Assembly (NCBI RefSeq): GCF_900116665.1
Contig: NZ_FPBK01000022.1
Span: forward strand, 1-41,740
Reading direction: 5' to 3'
From: Pustulibacterium marinum
GTDB lineage: Bacteria > Bacteroidota > Bacteroidia > Flavobacteriales > Flavobacteriaceae
DNA length: 41,740 nucleotides
Shown: one piece after another, positions 16,723-25,108 of the stretch
Position numbering within the stretch: position 1 is the stretch's first letter
Layout: each line of letters starts with the position of its first letter
Notes under the pieces: model-generated
Databases searched by the model: none
What the model saw: the letters and a program-made list of their open reading frames with translations, nothing else
Told to the model about the DNA's origin: nothing
Position numbers and translations under genes: made by a program

Positions 16723-18909
16723 TTATCGCATAAACAACAGTTCTCTATATTTTGTCAATGGCCAAATATCATCTTCTACCAATAACTCTAACTTATCACA
16801 ATGGTATCTAATATCTTCAAAATACGGTTTAACGCGGTAGCAATAGGCTTCTGCCAACTTATGCGCGTCCGAAATACCGTTTGCTTTCTTACGCTCATTA
16901 CGCATGAGGTCTGATTTCTTTTTGATCATGGCAATATGATTGGCTATTTGTTCAATAAGGTCCAATTGTTCTGCGCCTACGGTTCTAAACGTAGCTCCAA
17001 AAATATCCTTTAAGCCCTGTACATTTTTAATTAACAAATTTTGATAACGAATGGCTGTAGGCACTACATGATTGTTGGCGATATCCCCTAAAATTCTGCT
17101 TTCTATTTGAATTTTCTTGGCATACTCCTCCAACTCTATCTCAAAACGCGCTCGCAGTTCTGCCTCATTCATTACACCGGTTTCTTCAAACAGTGCAATG
17201 GCCTTCTTGCTTTTCATTACTTTCAGCGCATCTGGTGTATTTTTATAGTTACTAATGCCACGGCGTTTGGCTTCGTTCTCCCAATCTATACTGTAACCAT
17301 CGCCTTCAAAACGAATTTTCTTAGAAGCCTTGATATATTCCCGAAGAACATTAAAAACAGCTTCGTCTTTTTTCAGTCCTTTTTTATCTATTAAAGCATC
17401 TACTTCCTTTTTAAAGTTTTGCAATTGCTTGGCTACTATGGTATTCAAAACCGTCATCGCACTTCCACAATTTGCCTTACTTCCCACGGCTCTAAACTCA
17501 AATTTATTTCCGGTAAAGGCAAAAGCCGACGTTCGGTTTCTATCGGTATTATCCAATAACACATCCGGAATTTTCCCTACTACGTTCAACTTCAATGCGG
17601 TTTTCTCCTGTGGAGATAGTTTTCCTTTAGAAACGCCTTCTAACTCATCCAACACTTTGGTTAATTGTTCTCCTATAAATACCGAAATGATGGCTGGTGG
17701 TGCTTCATTAGCTCCTAATCTATGGTCATTTCCGGCAGAAGCTACCGAAGCTCTTAACAATTCTTCATTCTCATGAACCGCTTTGATGGTATTGATGAAA
17801 AACGTTAAGAACTGTAGATTTTTCATAGGAGTAGTTCCCGGACTCAACAAATTTACACCAGCTCCTGTGGTGAGTGACCAGTTGTTATGTTTACCGGAAC
17901 CGTTGATCCCCGCAAAAGGTTTTTCATGAAATAGTATTTTAAACTGATGCTTATCGGCTGTTTTATCCATCACATCCATGATCAAGGAATTGTGATCTAC
18001 CGCCAGGTTGGCTTCTTCATGTATGGGCGCTAATTCAAACTGATTGGGCGCTACTTCATTATGTCGTGTTTTTACCGGAATTCCCAATCGCATACATTCG
18101 ATCTCCAATTCTCTTAAAAAGCCAATCACACGAGAAGGAATGCTTCCGAAGTAATGATCATCTAGCTGTTGTCCTTTCGCAGGTGCATGGCCCAGCATGG
18201 TTCTTCCTGCCATTAAAATATCGGGTCTGGAATATGCCAATCCTTTATCGACCAAAAAGAATTCTTGTTCCCAACCAAGCGTTGCATTTACTTTGGTCAC
18301 ATTCTTATCAAAATACTTCACCACTTCTGTGGCTGCACTATCTATAGCGCTCAATGCTCTTAACAAGGGGGTTTTGGTATCTAAAGCTTCACCGGTATAC
18401 GAAACAAAAATGGTAGGAATACAAAGTGTACTCCCGTATACAAATGCCGGAGAAGAAGGATCCCAGGCTGTGTAACCACGTGCTTCAAACGTATTACGAA
18501 TACCACCACTTGGAAAACTAGATGCATCAGGTTCTTGCTGTACCAATTGTGAACCATCAAAACGCTCTACAGGAATTCCCTCTTCAGTTAAGCTAAAAAA
18601 TGCATCGTGTTTTTCTGCGGTAGACCCTGTGAGGGGTTGAAACCAATGCGTATAATGGGTAGCTCCTTTAGAGATGGCCCAATTTTTCATACCTACAGCA
18701 ATATGATCTGCCTGTTTTCTATCAATTTTTTTACCTAAAGTGACTGCATCCTTAATATTTTTATAAGCCGCTTCACTCATAAATTGCCTCATGGAAGTCT
18801 CATTGAAAACATTTTCCGCAAAAATTTTAGACCTTCTTTCAATTTTATCTACGAAATGAGGTTTTTTGTTATAAATTTCTTGTAAAGCTTTGAATCTGAT
18901 TGAAGACAT
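16723..18909 (-). CDS. glnN: glutamine synthetase type III
   Basis: 728 aa, the usual size of GSIII (about twice the type II chain). Makes glutamine from glutamate, ammonia and ATP. The GSIII-specific N terminus (RFKALQEIYNKKPHFVDKIE) is followed by the catalytic core with EQEFFLVDKG, NEVAPNQFELAPIHEEANLA and the ATP-binding FAGINGSGKHNNWSLTT. A long C-terminal helical extension follows to residue 728. Divergent from a second, unrelated-class glutamine synthetase, 207 bp apart. A -7 box TATTTTTG is on the minus strand at 18934-18941. Confidence 0.95.
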   Translation of the reverse strand: MSSIRFKALQEIYNKKPHFVDKIERRSKIFAENVFNETSMRQFMSEAAYKNIKDAVTLGKKIDRKQADHIAVGMKNWAISKGATHYTHWFQPLTGSTAEKHDAFFSLTEEGIPVERFDGSQLVQQEPDASSFPSGGIRNTFEARGYTAWDPSSPAFVYGSTLCIPTIFVSYTGEALDTKTPLLRALSAIDSAATEVVKYFDKNVTKVNATLGWEQEFFLVDKGLAYSRPDILMAGRTMLGHAPAKGQQLDDHYFGSIPSRVIGFLRELEIECMRLGIPVKTRHNEVAPNQFELAPIHEEANLAVDHNSLIMDVMDKTADKHQFKILFHEKPFAGINGSGKHNNWSLTTGAGVNLLSPGTTPMKNLQFLTFFINTIKAVHENEELLRASVASAGNDHRLGANEAPPAIISVFIGEQLTKVLDELEGVSKGKLSPQEKTALKLNVVGKIPDVLLDNTDRNRTSAFAFTGNKFEFRAVGSKANCGSAMTVLNTIVAKQLQNFKKEVDALIDKKGLKKDEAVFNVLREYIKASKKIRFEGDGYSIDWENEAKRRGISNYKNTPDALKVMKSKKAIALFEETGVMNEAELRARFEIELEEYAKKIQIESRILGDIANNHVVPTAIRYQNLLIKNVQGLKDIFGATFRTVGAEQLDLIEQIANHIAMIKKKSDLMRNERKKANGISDAHKLAEAYCYRVKPYFEDIRYHCDKLELLVEDDIWPLTKYRELLFMR

Positions 18910-19116
18910 ACTAGTAATCTTTGATTATTATTGCAAAAATATAAATTGAAAAGGTATTTTTTAAAAAAATTTCATTGCACCCCTCATTTTACTACACTAA
19001 CATTAAAAATTAATAATTTTTTAATATTTACCCCCATTTCCCAAGGAGGGGATACAAAAAAAAATTAATTTTACAGTTCAAAATTAAGTTCAATCAATAT
19101 CTATAACAATTCAACT
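18910..19116. promoter_or_regulatory. divergent promoter region of the two glutamine synthetases
   Basis: CAAAAATA at 18934-18941 is a perfect minus-strand -7 box for glnN. Near the middle is a C-rich/G-rich dyad (CCCC...GGGG, about 19032-19053), and an A/T tract precedes the type II gene. The dyad could be a nitrogen-responsive site; the regulator is unknown. Confidence 0.4.
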
Positions 19117-20124
19117 ATGAGCAGAGCGAAGCTAGAGTACATTTGGTTAGATGGATATCAACCAACGGCAAGCCTTAGAAGTAAAACAAAAATTGAAACA
19201 GATTTTAGCGGTAAACTAGAAGATTGCCCAATGTGGTCTTTTGACGGTAGTTCTACAAGACAAGCAGAAGGAAACTCTTCTGACTGTTTGTTAAAGCCTG
19301 TTGCAATTTTCCCGGATCCGGCTAGAAAAGACGGATATCTAGTAATGACGGAAGTTTTAAATTCTGATGGTACTCCACACGAAAGTAACGGAAGAGCAAC
19401 TATCGATGATGATGATGATGATTTCTGGTTTGGTTTTGAGCAAGAATATTTCCTTTGGGATGTTGACACGAACTTACCTTTAGGTTTCCCAAGGGATCAA
19501 ACTCCACAAGGACAGTTCTACTGTTCTGTAGGTGCTAAAAATGCATTTGGTAGAGAAATCGTTGAAAGACATTTAGACATGTGTTTAGAAGCAGGTATCA
19601 ACGTTGAAGGTATCAACGCTGAGGTTGCTGCAGGTCAATGGGAATTCCAATGTTTTGCAAAAGGTGCTCAAAATGCAGGAGACGAAATTTGGGTAGCTCG
19701 TTATATTTTAGAAAGATTAGGAGAAGAGTATGGATTAGCTATTAACTGGCATCCAAAACCTCTTGGAGATACAGACTGGAATGGATCTGGTATGCACGCT
19801 AACTTCTCTAACTCTGTATTAAGAGAATGTGGTTCTAAAGAAACCTATGAGAAGATTTGTGAAGCTTTCAGACCAGTTGTGAAAGAGCACATTGAAGTTT
19901 ATGGAGCGCACAACGAAATGCGTTTAACAGGAAAACACGAAACACAATCTATCCACGAATTCTCATTTGGAGTTTCTGATAGAGGTGCTTCTATTCGTAT
20001 TCCAATTATGACAGTTCAAAAAGGATGGAAAGGTTGGTTAGAAGACAGAAGACCATCTTCAAACGGTGATCCGTACAAAATTGCGGCAAGAATCGTGAAA
20101 ACTGTAAAGTCTGCGAAAATTTAA
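19117..20124 (+). CDS. glnA: glutamine synthetase type II (eukaryote-like)
   Basis: 335 aa. GSII class, decameric, more often found in eukaryotes but widespread in Bacteroidota. Signatures: N-terminal beta-grasp with MWSFDGSSTRQAEGNSSDCL, catalytic FGFEQEYFL, EVAAGQWEFQ, ATP-binding NWHPKPLGDTDWNGSGMHAN, and C-terminal FSFGVSDRGASIRIP with the active-site arginines. It is shorter than most eukaryotic enzymes by about 20-40 residues but complete. It is divergent from glnN and followed by a terminator. Confidence 0.95.
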   Translation: MSRAKLEYIWLDGYQPTASLRSKTKIETDFSGKLEDCPMWSFDGSSTRQAEGNSSDCLLKPVAIFPDPARKDGYLVMTEVLNSDGTPHESNGRATIDDDDDDFWFGFEQEYFLWDVDTNLPLGFPRDQTPQGQFYCSVGAKNAFGREIVERHLDMCLEAGINVEGINAEVAAGQWEFQCFAKGAQNAGDEIWVARYILERLGEEYGLAINWHPKPLGDTDWNGSGMHANFSNSVLRECGSKETYEKICEAFRPVVKEHIEVYGAHNEMRLTGKHETQSIHEFSFGVSDRGASIRIPIMTVQKGWKGWLEDRRPSSNGDPYKIAARIVKTVKSAKI

Positions 20125-20155
20125 TTTTTAGTATTCAATATCAAGTGTCAGATTT

Positions 20156-20187
20156 AAAAAAGCATCCAAGTTTTGGATGCTTTTTTT
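20156..20187 (+). terminator. terminator of glnA
   Basis: The stem AAAAAAGCATCCAA/TTGGATGCTTTTTT has a 3-nt loop. Confidence 0.9.
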
Positions 20188-20269
20188 ATGTATACCAACA
20201 AAATAAGAGATAAAAAATAACTACTGGCAAAGACATCTTTACACACATATAACGCTAAAATCAGAAATT

Positions 20270-20806
20270 ATGAAACCTCACATCGTATACCTCTTCATTC
20301 TATGCACTTTAAGTTTTCTAAATTTAAATGCTCAAGCTACTAATGAAAATGAAATTAAGACCTTTTATCTACAACCCATATTTGGATTTGATTTATCTTT
20401 AGGTGAAGACAAGCAAAAAGTTTTTGAGAAATTTCACGATTCCCATGGAGTAAACGAAGGTGAGTTTACAGTGGATACATTATGGAATACTTTAGTGACA
20501 GAGTTTAAAATATCGCTTTTCAATCATGAAAAAACAAAAGTGAAATATATTCTTGCGTTTGAAAATGAAACTTTAGATTATTATCAAATATACTTTTCTA
20601 TTGGTTCTGATTATAATCATTTTTGGAAGCTTATTGATATTTTAAAAAAGGAGGATAAATATAACGTGAATCAATTTCTTTACAACGAGAAAAAATTTGT
20701 TTATATAGATTTTACTGATGATATTATTTATAGAAAAGTAACATGTAGTAGATGTGATAGTAAATATTTCTGTGTTAGAATTGATGCATACATTAAAAAA
20801 GCTTAA
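20270..20806 (+). CDS. secreted protein of unknown function
   Basis: 178 aa. The signal peptide MKPHIVYLFILCTLSFLNLN ends near AQA (residues 1-23). The mature part is mixed alpha/beta with one C-terminal CxxC-like cluster (VTCSRCDSKYFC), which could form a disulfide or bind a metal. No family is recognised. It is AT-rich, like the next gene, and starts 28 nt before it. The two may form an operon acquired or duplicated as a unit. Confidence 0.65.
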   Translation: MKPHIVYLFILCTLSFLNLNAQATNENEIKTFYLQPIFGFDLSLGEDKQKVFEKFHDSHGVNEGEFTVDTLWNTLVTEFKISLFNHEKTKVKYILAFENETLDYYQIYFSIGSDYNHFWKLIDILKKEDKYNVNQFLYNEKKFVYIDFTDDIIYRKVTCSRCDSKYFCVRIDAYIKKA

Positions 20807-20834
20807 GTACCAATGACGCTAGAAATAGAAATTT

Positions 20835-21329
20835 ATGAATTTTAGGTTAATTATTCTATTTGTGATATTACTGAATTCATGTAGTAATAGTCCTTCCATC
20901 AAAAAAGAACTAAAGGAGTTTAATGGAGATATTTTCTATAAAGATACTTACAATGCTATAAGTCACTACGGGGATAGTTTAGATATCTATGAAGCTTACA
21001 TAAGAGAATCTAATGATACTGTATATATGATAGATGATATTTTTGATGAATGCAATGAAGTTTGGAAGATAGGGTTGAAAAGAATTAGTAATCATAATTT
21101 GTTTTCTGTAGGGAATGAGTGCAATTTAAGTACAATAATCTACCATTTAGAATCCAAGACTTCAAGAATCGACACTCTTGATAATGAAATCATATATAAA
21201 TTTAATATTACTATTGGTGTTAATGTTCCAGACAGTGATGAGGAGAGAATAATTTATTATTCAAAAAACAGAGGTATTATAAGTTATATAAATTTGGAAG
21301 GCTCTAATTATCTTCATCCTTTGTATTAG
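20835..21329 (+). CDS. small lipoprotein of unknown function
   Basis: 164 aa. The N terminus MNFRLIILFVILLNSC is a lipoprotein signal with lipid cysteine C16, followed by SNSPSIKKE. The rest is beta-rich with many acidic residues and has no family I recognise. The +1 frame stays open past the stop to about 21546 and reads protein-like sequence (RYFMNVKTIIDELGGYEENP), though without an ATG at its beginning. A frameshift near the 3' end is therefore possible. Confidence 0.6.
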   Translation: MNFRLIILFVILLNSCSNSPSIKKELKEFNGDIFYKDTYNAISHYGDSLDIYEAYIRESNDTVYMIDDIFDECNEVWKIGLKRISNHNLFSVGNECNLSTIIYHLESKTSRIDTLDNEIIYKFNITIGVNVPDSDEERIIYYSKNRGIISYINLEGSNYLHPLY

Positions 21330-21438
21330 CCTTGGTGGCTTCTTTACACTTATTAACAATAGAACTTGTATTGATGGCACAGCGAATGTGAAAAATGTAA
21401 ATAGATACTTTATGAATGTAAAAACGATAATAGATGAA

Positions 21439-21627
21439 TTAGGTGGTTACGAGGAAAACCCACTTTGTCAATATAAGAGTACTATTAATGATGTCCTTTA
21501 TTGTATGATCCATATTTACAGATTCTATAATTTGCCAATCACCTAAAAATCTATTTTCTAAAGCTGTAGGTTTATTACAACCATAGTTTAATAACAACAA
21601 CAATAGCACAATGCCATTTACTTTCAT
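21439..21627 (-). pseudogene. truncated lipocalin-like lipoprotein
   Basis: 62 aa. The lipoprotein signal MKVNGIVLLLLLLNYGC (C17) is followed by LENRFLGDWQIIES, the G-x-W opening seen in lipocalin-like lipoproteins of Bacteroidota. The frame then stops after ~62 residues where the family runs 130-150. It is probably a broken gene. The stretch between here and 21330 holds no other start codon in a long frame. Confidence 0.4.
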
Positions 21628-21719
21628 AAGTAAATATTTAATCCCTAAAACATCCCTTTACAAACCACAGTCATCAAGTCAGTGAATGCTACCAAAAAAA
21701 AGTACTACGATATGAATTT

Positions 21720-22652
21720 TTATATAGACAAATACAAACAAACCCCGTAGCTACATAACAAAAAGATTCCTTCGCGCCAGCCTAAGCTCATTCGTTTTGG
21801 AAAAAACACCAATGGTAAAATAAGGAATGAAATACCCAACATCCACAGCAAATCACTATTAAAAGCGGTACTCACTTCTATAGGGTGAATGACCGAAGTA
21901 ACACCCAATACGGCTAGAATGTTAAAAATATTAGAGCCTAGAAGATTCCCCAGCGAAATAGCTTTCTCTTTTTTGATCACCGCCATCACCGACGCCGCCA
22001 ATTCGGGCACACTGGTTCCTATAGCAATAACGGTAACCGCGATGATGCGTTGGCTTATATTCATATCATTGGCCAAAGAAACCGCACCATCAATCAACAA
22101 TTCCGAACCACCCCAAAGCGCAACTCCACCCAATACCAAAAAAGCAAGGGTTTTAAAAAGAGAAAGTGGTTCATCATCTTCCGGCATTTCATCTACCACA
22201 GAACTTTTTCCATTCTTAACTAAAAACCATAAAAAGAGTGCTAGTAACACAATGAATAAAATTCCTTCTACCCAACTTAACGTTCCATCAAATATGACGA
22301 ATAGATATAATAATACACTGGTCAACATCATGACCGGCCAGTTGACTTTGTAGAAATTTTTCTCCACATCTATATTTCCCAAAATGGTTGTGATTCCAAG
22401 TACTAAACCAAGGTTTGCTATGTTGGATCCTACCACATTCCCGATAGCAATATCCGGATTTCCCTTGAACGCAGCGCTAATACTTACGATAAGTTCTGGT
22501 GCTGACGTAGCTAAGGAGACAATGGTCATTCCTATTACGATCTTTGGAATCGCCAACCGAAGCGATAAGGCTACCGCAGATTTCAGCAACCAATTTCCTC
22601 CTAAAACCAATAGTACAAATCCGAAAATAACAAACAGAATGTCTTGTAACAT
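21720..22652 (-). CDS. calcium/sodium antiporter, CaCA family (YrbG-like)
   Basis: 310 aa inner-membrane exchanger with about ten helices. Two inverted alpha repeats carry the family motif: AIGNVVGSNIANLGLVLG and SLGNLLGSNIFNILAVLG, with SAPELIVS and SVPELAAS before them (the glutamates bind the cation). An acidic loop (EMPEDDEP) links the halves. ATG at 22652 is chosen over the one at 22679, since MLQDILFVIFGFVLLVLGGN is the usual start. It is single, and divergent from blaI. Confidence 0.9.
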   Translation of the reverse strand: MLQDILFVIFGFVLLVLGGNWLLKSAVALSLRLAIPKIVIGMTIVSLATSAPELIVSISAAFKGNPDIAIGNVVGSNIANLGLVLGITTILGNIDVEKNFYKVNWPVMMLTSVLLYLFVIFDGTLSWVEGILFIVLLALFLWFLVKNGKSSVVDEMPEDDEPLSLFKTLAFLVLGGVALWGGSELLIDGAVSLANDMNISQRIIAVTVIAIGTSVPELAASVMAVIKKEKAISLGNLLGSNIFNILAVLGVTSVIHPIEVSTAFNSDLLWMLGISFLILPLVFFPKRMSLGWREGIFLLCSYGVCLYLSI

Positions 22653-22727
22653 GAAAAGGTATTTGACGTAAAAATACAATTTCTTTTATGCCAAACGAGT
22701 ATTCTTACCGTTTCTTTAACATGATTT

Positions 22728-22783
22728 AACTACAAAAACAGTTGGTTAACTATAAAAATAGTTGTGTAACTAAAATAATAGTT
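22728..22783. promoter_or_regulatory. three BlaI-type operators, 20 bp apart
   Basis: Three 16-bp dyads of the form AACTA(N6)TAGTT start at 22728 (AACTACAAAAACAGTT, one arm imperfect), 22748 (AACTATAAAAATAGTT) and 22768 (AACTAAAATAATAGTT). They end at the candidate -7 boxes TAGTTTTA (22779-22786) and TACTTTCG (22785-22792). BlaI/MecI repressors bind such dyads and control their own gene. Confidence 0.7.
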
Positions 22784-22812
22784 TTACTTTCGAAGTATCA
22801 TAAGAAAGAATA

Positions 22813-23172
22813 ATGAAAAAATTAACGCAGAAAGAAGAAGAGATCATGATCATTTTATGGAAGCTTGAAAAAGCTTTTGTAAAAGAAGTGATGCAAGAGA
22901 TCACCGAAGACAAGCCACATTACAACACTTTGTCTACCATCATCCGAAACTTAGAGGAAAAAGGATATGTAGACCACAATGCGTTTGGAAACACGCATCA
23001 ATATTATCCTATTATCCCGAAAGAGGAATACCGAAAAACGTTTATGAACAAGGCTATAGAAAATTATTTTAATAATAGTTATAAAAGTATGGTATCCTAT
23101 TTTGCACAAGAGCAAAAACTGTCGGTAGACGAATTGAAGGAAATCATCAACATCATTGAAAACGAACAATAA
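22813..23172 (+). CDS. BlaI/MecI/CopY-family repressor
   Basis: 119 aa. The winged-helix N-terminal domain (KLTQKEEEIMIILWKLEKAF to HYNTLSTIIRNLEEKGYVDH) and C-terminal dimer helices (AQEQKLSVDELKEIINIIEN) match the family. Its TAA overlaps the ATG of the M56 sensor (TAATG), so the pair is translationally coupled. In Gram-positive systems the sensor leads to cleavage of the repressor; here the signal is unknown. Confidence 0.92.
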   Translation: MKKLTQKEEEIMIILWKLEKAFVKEVMQEITEDKPHYNTLSTIIRNLEEKGYVDHNAFGNTHQYYPIIPKEEYRKTFMNKAIENYFNNSYKSMVSYFAQEQKLSVDELKEIINIIENEQ

Positions 23173-25019
23173 TGGAAACATTTCTTATTTACATTGCTAA
23201 AAGCTGTGGTTTGTTGACGCTCTTCTTTTTGAGCTATCAACTACTGGCTAAAGAAACGTTTTTCAAAGCCAATCGAATTTTTCTTTTAGCCGGAATTTTT
23301 ATCAGTTTTCTGTTTCCGCTGCTCACGTATACACATGTAGAAACCATTTACATTCCACAATCTTCCCTGCAAACTACTGCTTCACCACAAAGTGAGCTGG
23401 TTATGGAAGAAAGTTTTTGGAATACCACCAATATATTAGCGATCGTTTATTTCGCTGGTTTGCTGTTTTTCAGTGGTCGACTAATCATAAAATTATTAAG
23501 CGTAAACAAAGTATTGTCTACCGGCTTGAAACGAAAATTATCCAACATCCATTTGATAAAATCAGAAGACGAAAACACACCGTTTTCTTTCTTTAATTAT
23601 TTGGTATACAATCAAAAAAATTACTCTAAAACCGAATTTAGCGCCATACTTCAGCATGAATTTGCTCACATTCGCCAGTTGCATTCTGTAGACATTATCA
23701 TTGCCGAAGTAGCTTCAATCCTGTTATGGTTCTTTCCGTTCATCCATTTTTATAAAAGACAATTATCGCAAAACTTGGAGTTTCTAGCAGATACCGCGGC
23801 AATTCAAAAGACCAAAAACATCAAAAATTATCAATATTTATTACTGAATCATCACATATCAAAAAACGAACTTCCCTTGGTGAGTTCATTCTTTAAATTA
23901 TCAATCAAAAAACGAATCGTTATGTTACAAAAATCGAAATCAAAAAACAGTCACGCTTTAAAATTAGGAATTATACTCCCACTACTTACAGCTTTCTTTT
24001 TTATGTTCAATTACCAATCTGAAGCACAAATTATGGTGGTAGAGGATCAACAGGAAAAGAAAGTGGAACATTATGAATTTCCAATTACCAAAACCACCAG
24101 CGATGCAGAAATTACATCTTTTCAAAATACGCTAAAAGAAAAATTGGGCGTTGACTTTAAGGTAAAAGGAATTAAGAGAACCAATGGTAACATTGTGAAA
24201 TTTAAATCTACGTATGAAGTTGCGGGACAAACTGGAAATTACAAGATTGAAAACTCAAATGGCATAGAACCAGTTCACTTCTTTGCACATCAAGAGGATG
24301 GTAAAATCACTTGCGGTTACAATGCAAACACCTCTGAAATTGACATGCTGAACAGCGGAAAACATTTGTTTGTAACAGCCGGAAATGATGATGAAAAAAA
24401 TATGAACATTGAAATCATTGAGGTAGTTGAAGATGAAAAGGAAACTACTCCTAAAAAGAAAATCACCTTCAGAAAAACAATTCAAAATAGTAAGGAAAAT
24501 CCAGAGATCCTTGAATTAGTTGAAGATGAAAAGGAAATCATTGAAGTAATTGAAGTGATAGAAGACACTCCTAGGGAAGAAACCAAAAAAGAAGAGAAAT
24601 ATATAGCTATTTATACCGGTGATGATGATGATGACGATAAAAAAATCAAGACCAGTGTAAAACGAATCATACTAACAGATTCTGTGCAAGTTGTTGATGA
24701 ATTTGTAGATCCTGAGAACATTAAAACCATTGTTATAGAAACCAAAGATGGGGACAAAAAAACAATAGAAGCGTCTAATAGTGGTTTGGTAACTCCAAAT
24801 GGAGACATGTACGTTAAAATCAAAAAAAATAGTACTATTCAAAACTCTGAAAAACCGCTATTTGTAATTGATGAAAAAAAACAACCCAAAGATTTTGATC
24901 AAAATAAAATAGATCCAGAAAACATTGAAAGTATCAATGTGTTAAAGGGTGAACCTGCCATCAAAAAATACGGTGAAGAAGGCAAAAATGGAGTTATAGA
25001 GGTTACCACCAAAAAGTAA
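23172..25019 (+). CDS. M56-family (BlaR1/MecR1-like) membrane sensor peptidase with plug-like C terminus
   Basis: 615 aa. N-terminal membrane helices at about 5-25, 35-55, 90-110 and 265-290 surround a cytoplasmic zinc peptidase domain with HEFAH (H162-H166, in ILQHEFAHIRQLHSVD). The long external part is highly acidic, with repeated VVEDEKE/LVEDEKEIIEVIEVIED blocks (about 415-470). It ends in PENIESINVLKGEPAIKKYG, GVIEVTTKK, the pattern of a TonB plug domain. No penicillin-binding domain is seen, so a beta-lactam sensor role is not supported. Partner of the upstream BlaI. Such M56-plug fusions occur in Bacteroidota; their signal is not known to me. Confidence 0.88.
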   Translation: METFLIYIAKSCGLLTLFFLSYQLLAKETFFKANRIFLLAGIFISFLFPLLTYTHVETIYIPQSSLQTTASPQSELVMEESFWNTTNILAIVYFAGLLFFSGRLIIKLLSVNKVLSTGLKRKLSNIHLIKSEDENTPFSFFNYLVYNQKNYSKTEFSAILQHEFAHIRQLHSVDIIIAEVASILLWFFPFIHFYKRQLSQNLEFLADTAAIQKTKNIKNYQYLLLNHHISKNELPLVSSFFKLSIKKRIVMLQKSKSKNSHALKLGIILPLLTAFFFMFNYQSEAQIMVVEDQQEKKVEHYEFPITKTTSDAEITSFQNTLKEKLGVDFKVKGIKRTNGNIVKFKSTYEVAGQTGNYKIENSNGIEPVHFFAHQEDGKITCGYNANTSEIDMLNSGKHLFVTAGNDDEKNMNIEIIEVVEDEKETTPKKKITFRKTIQNSKENPEILELVEDEKEIIEVIEVIEDTPREETKKEEKYIAIYTGDDDDDDKKIKTSVKRIILTDSVQVVDEFVDPENIKTIVIETKDGDKKTIEASNSGLVTPNGDMYVKIKKNSTIQNSEKPLFVIDEKKQPKDFDQNKIDPENIESINVLKGEPAIKKYGEEGKNGVIEVTTKK

Positions 25020-25045
25020 ATCTCCCATCCATGTTAAAAAAATTG

Positions 25046-25070
25046 AAAGAGGCTTTATGCCTCTTTTTTG
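25046..25070 (+). terminator. terminator after the M56 sensor
   Basis: The stem AAAGAGGC/GCCTCTTT has loop TTTAT and ends in a T run. Confidence 0.85.
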
Positions 25071-25108
25071 TTTGTAAGCGAATTTGTTTCTTTACGCTTT
25101 AAAAGAAA

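Noticed and set aside
23172-25019. Beta-lactam resistance sensor
   Set aside because: No penicillin-binding domain and no beta-lactamase gene is nearby; only the peptidase part is BlaR1-like.
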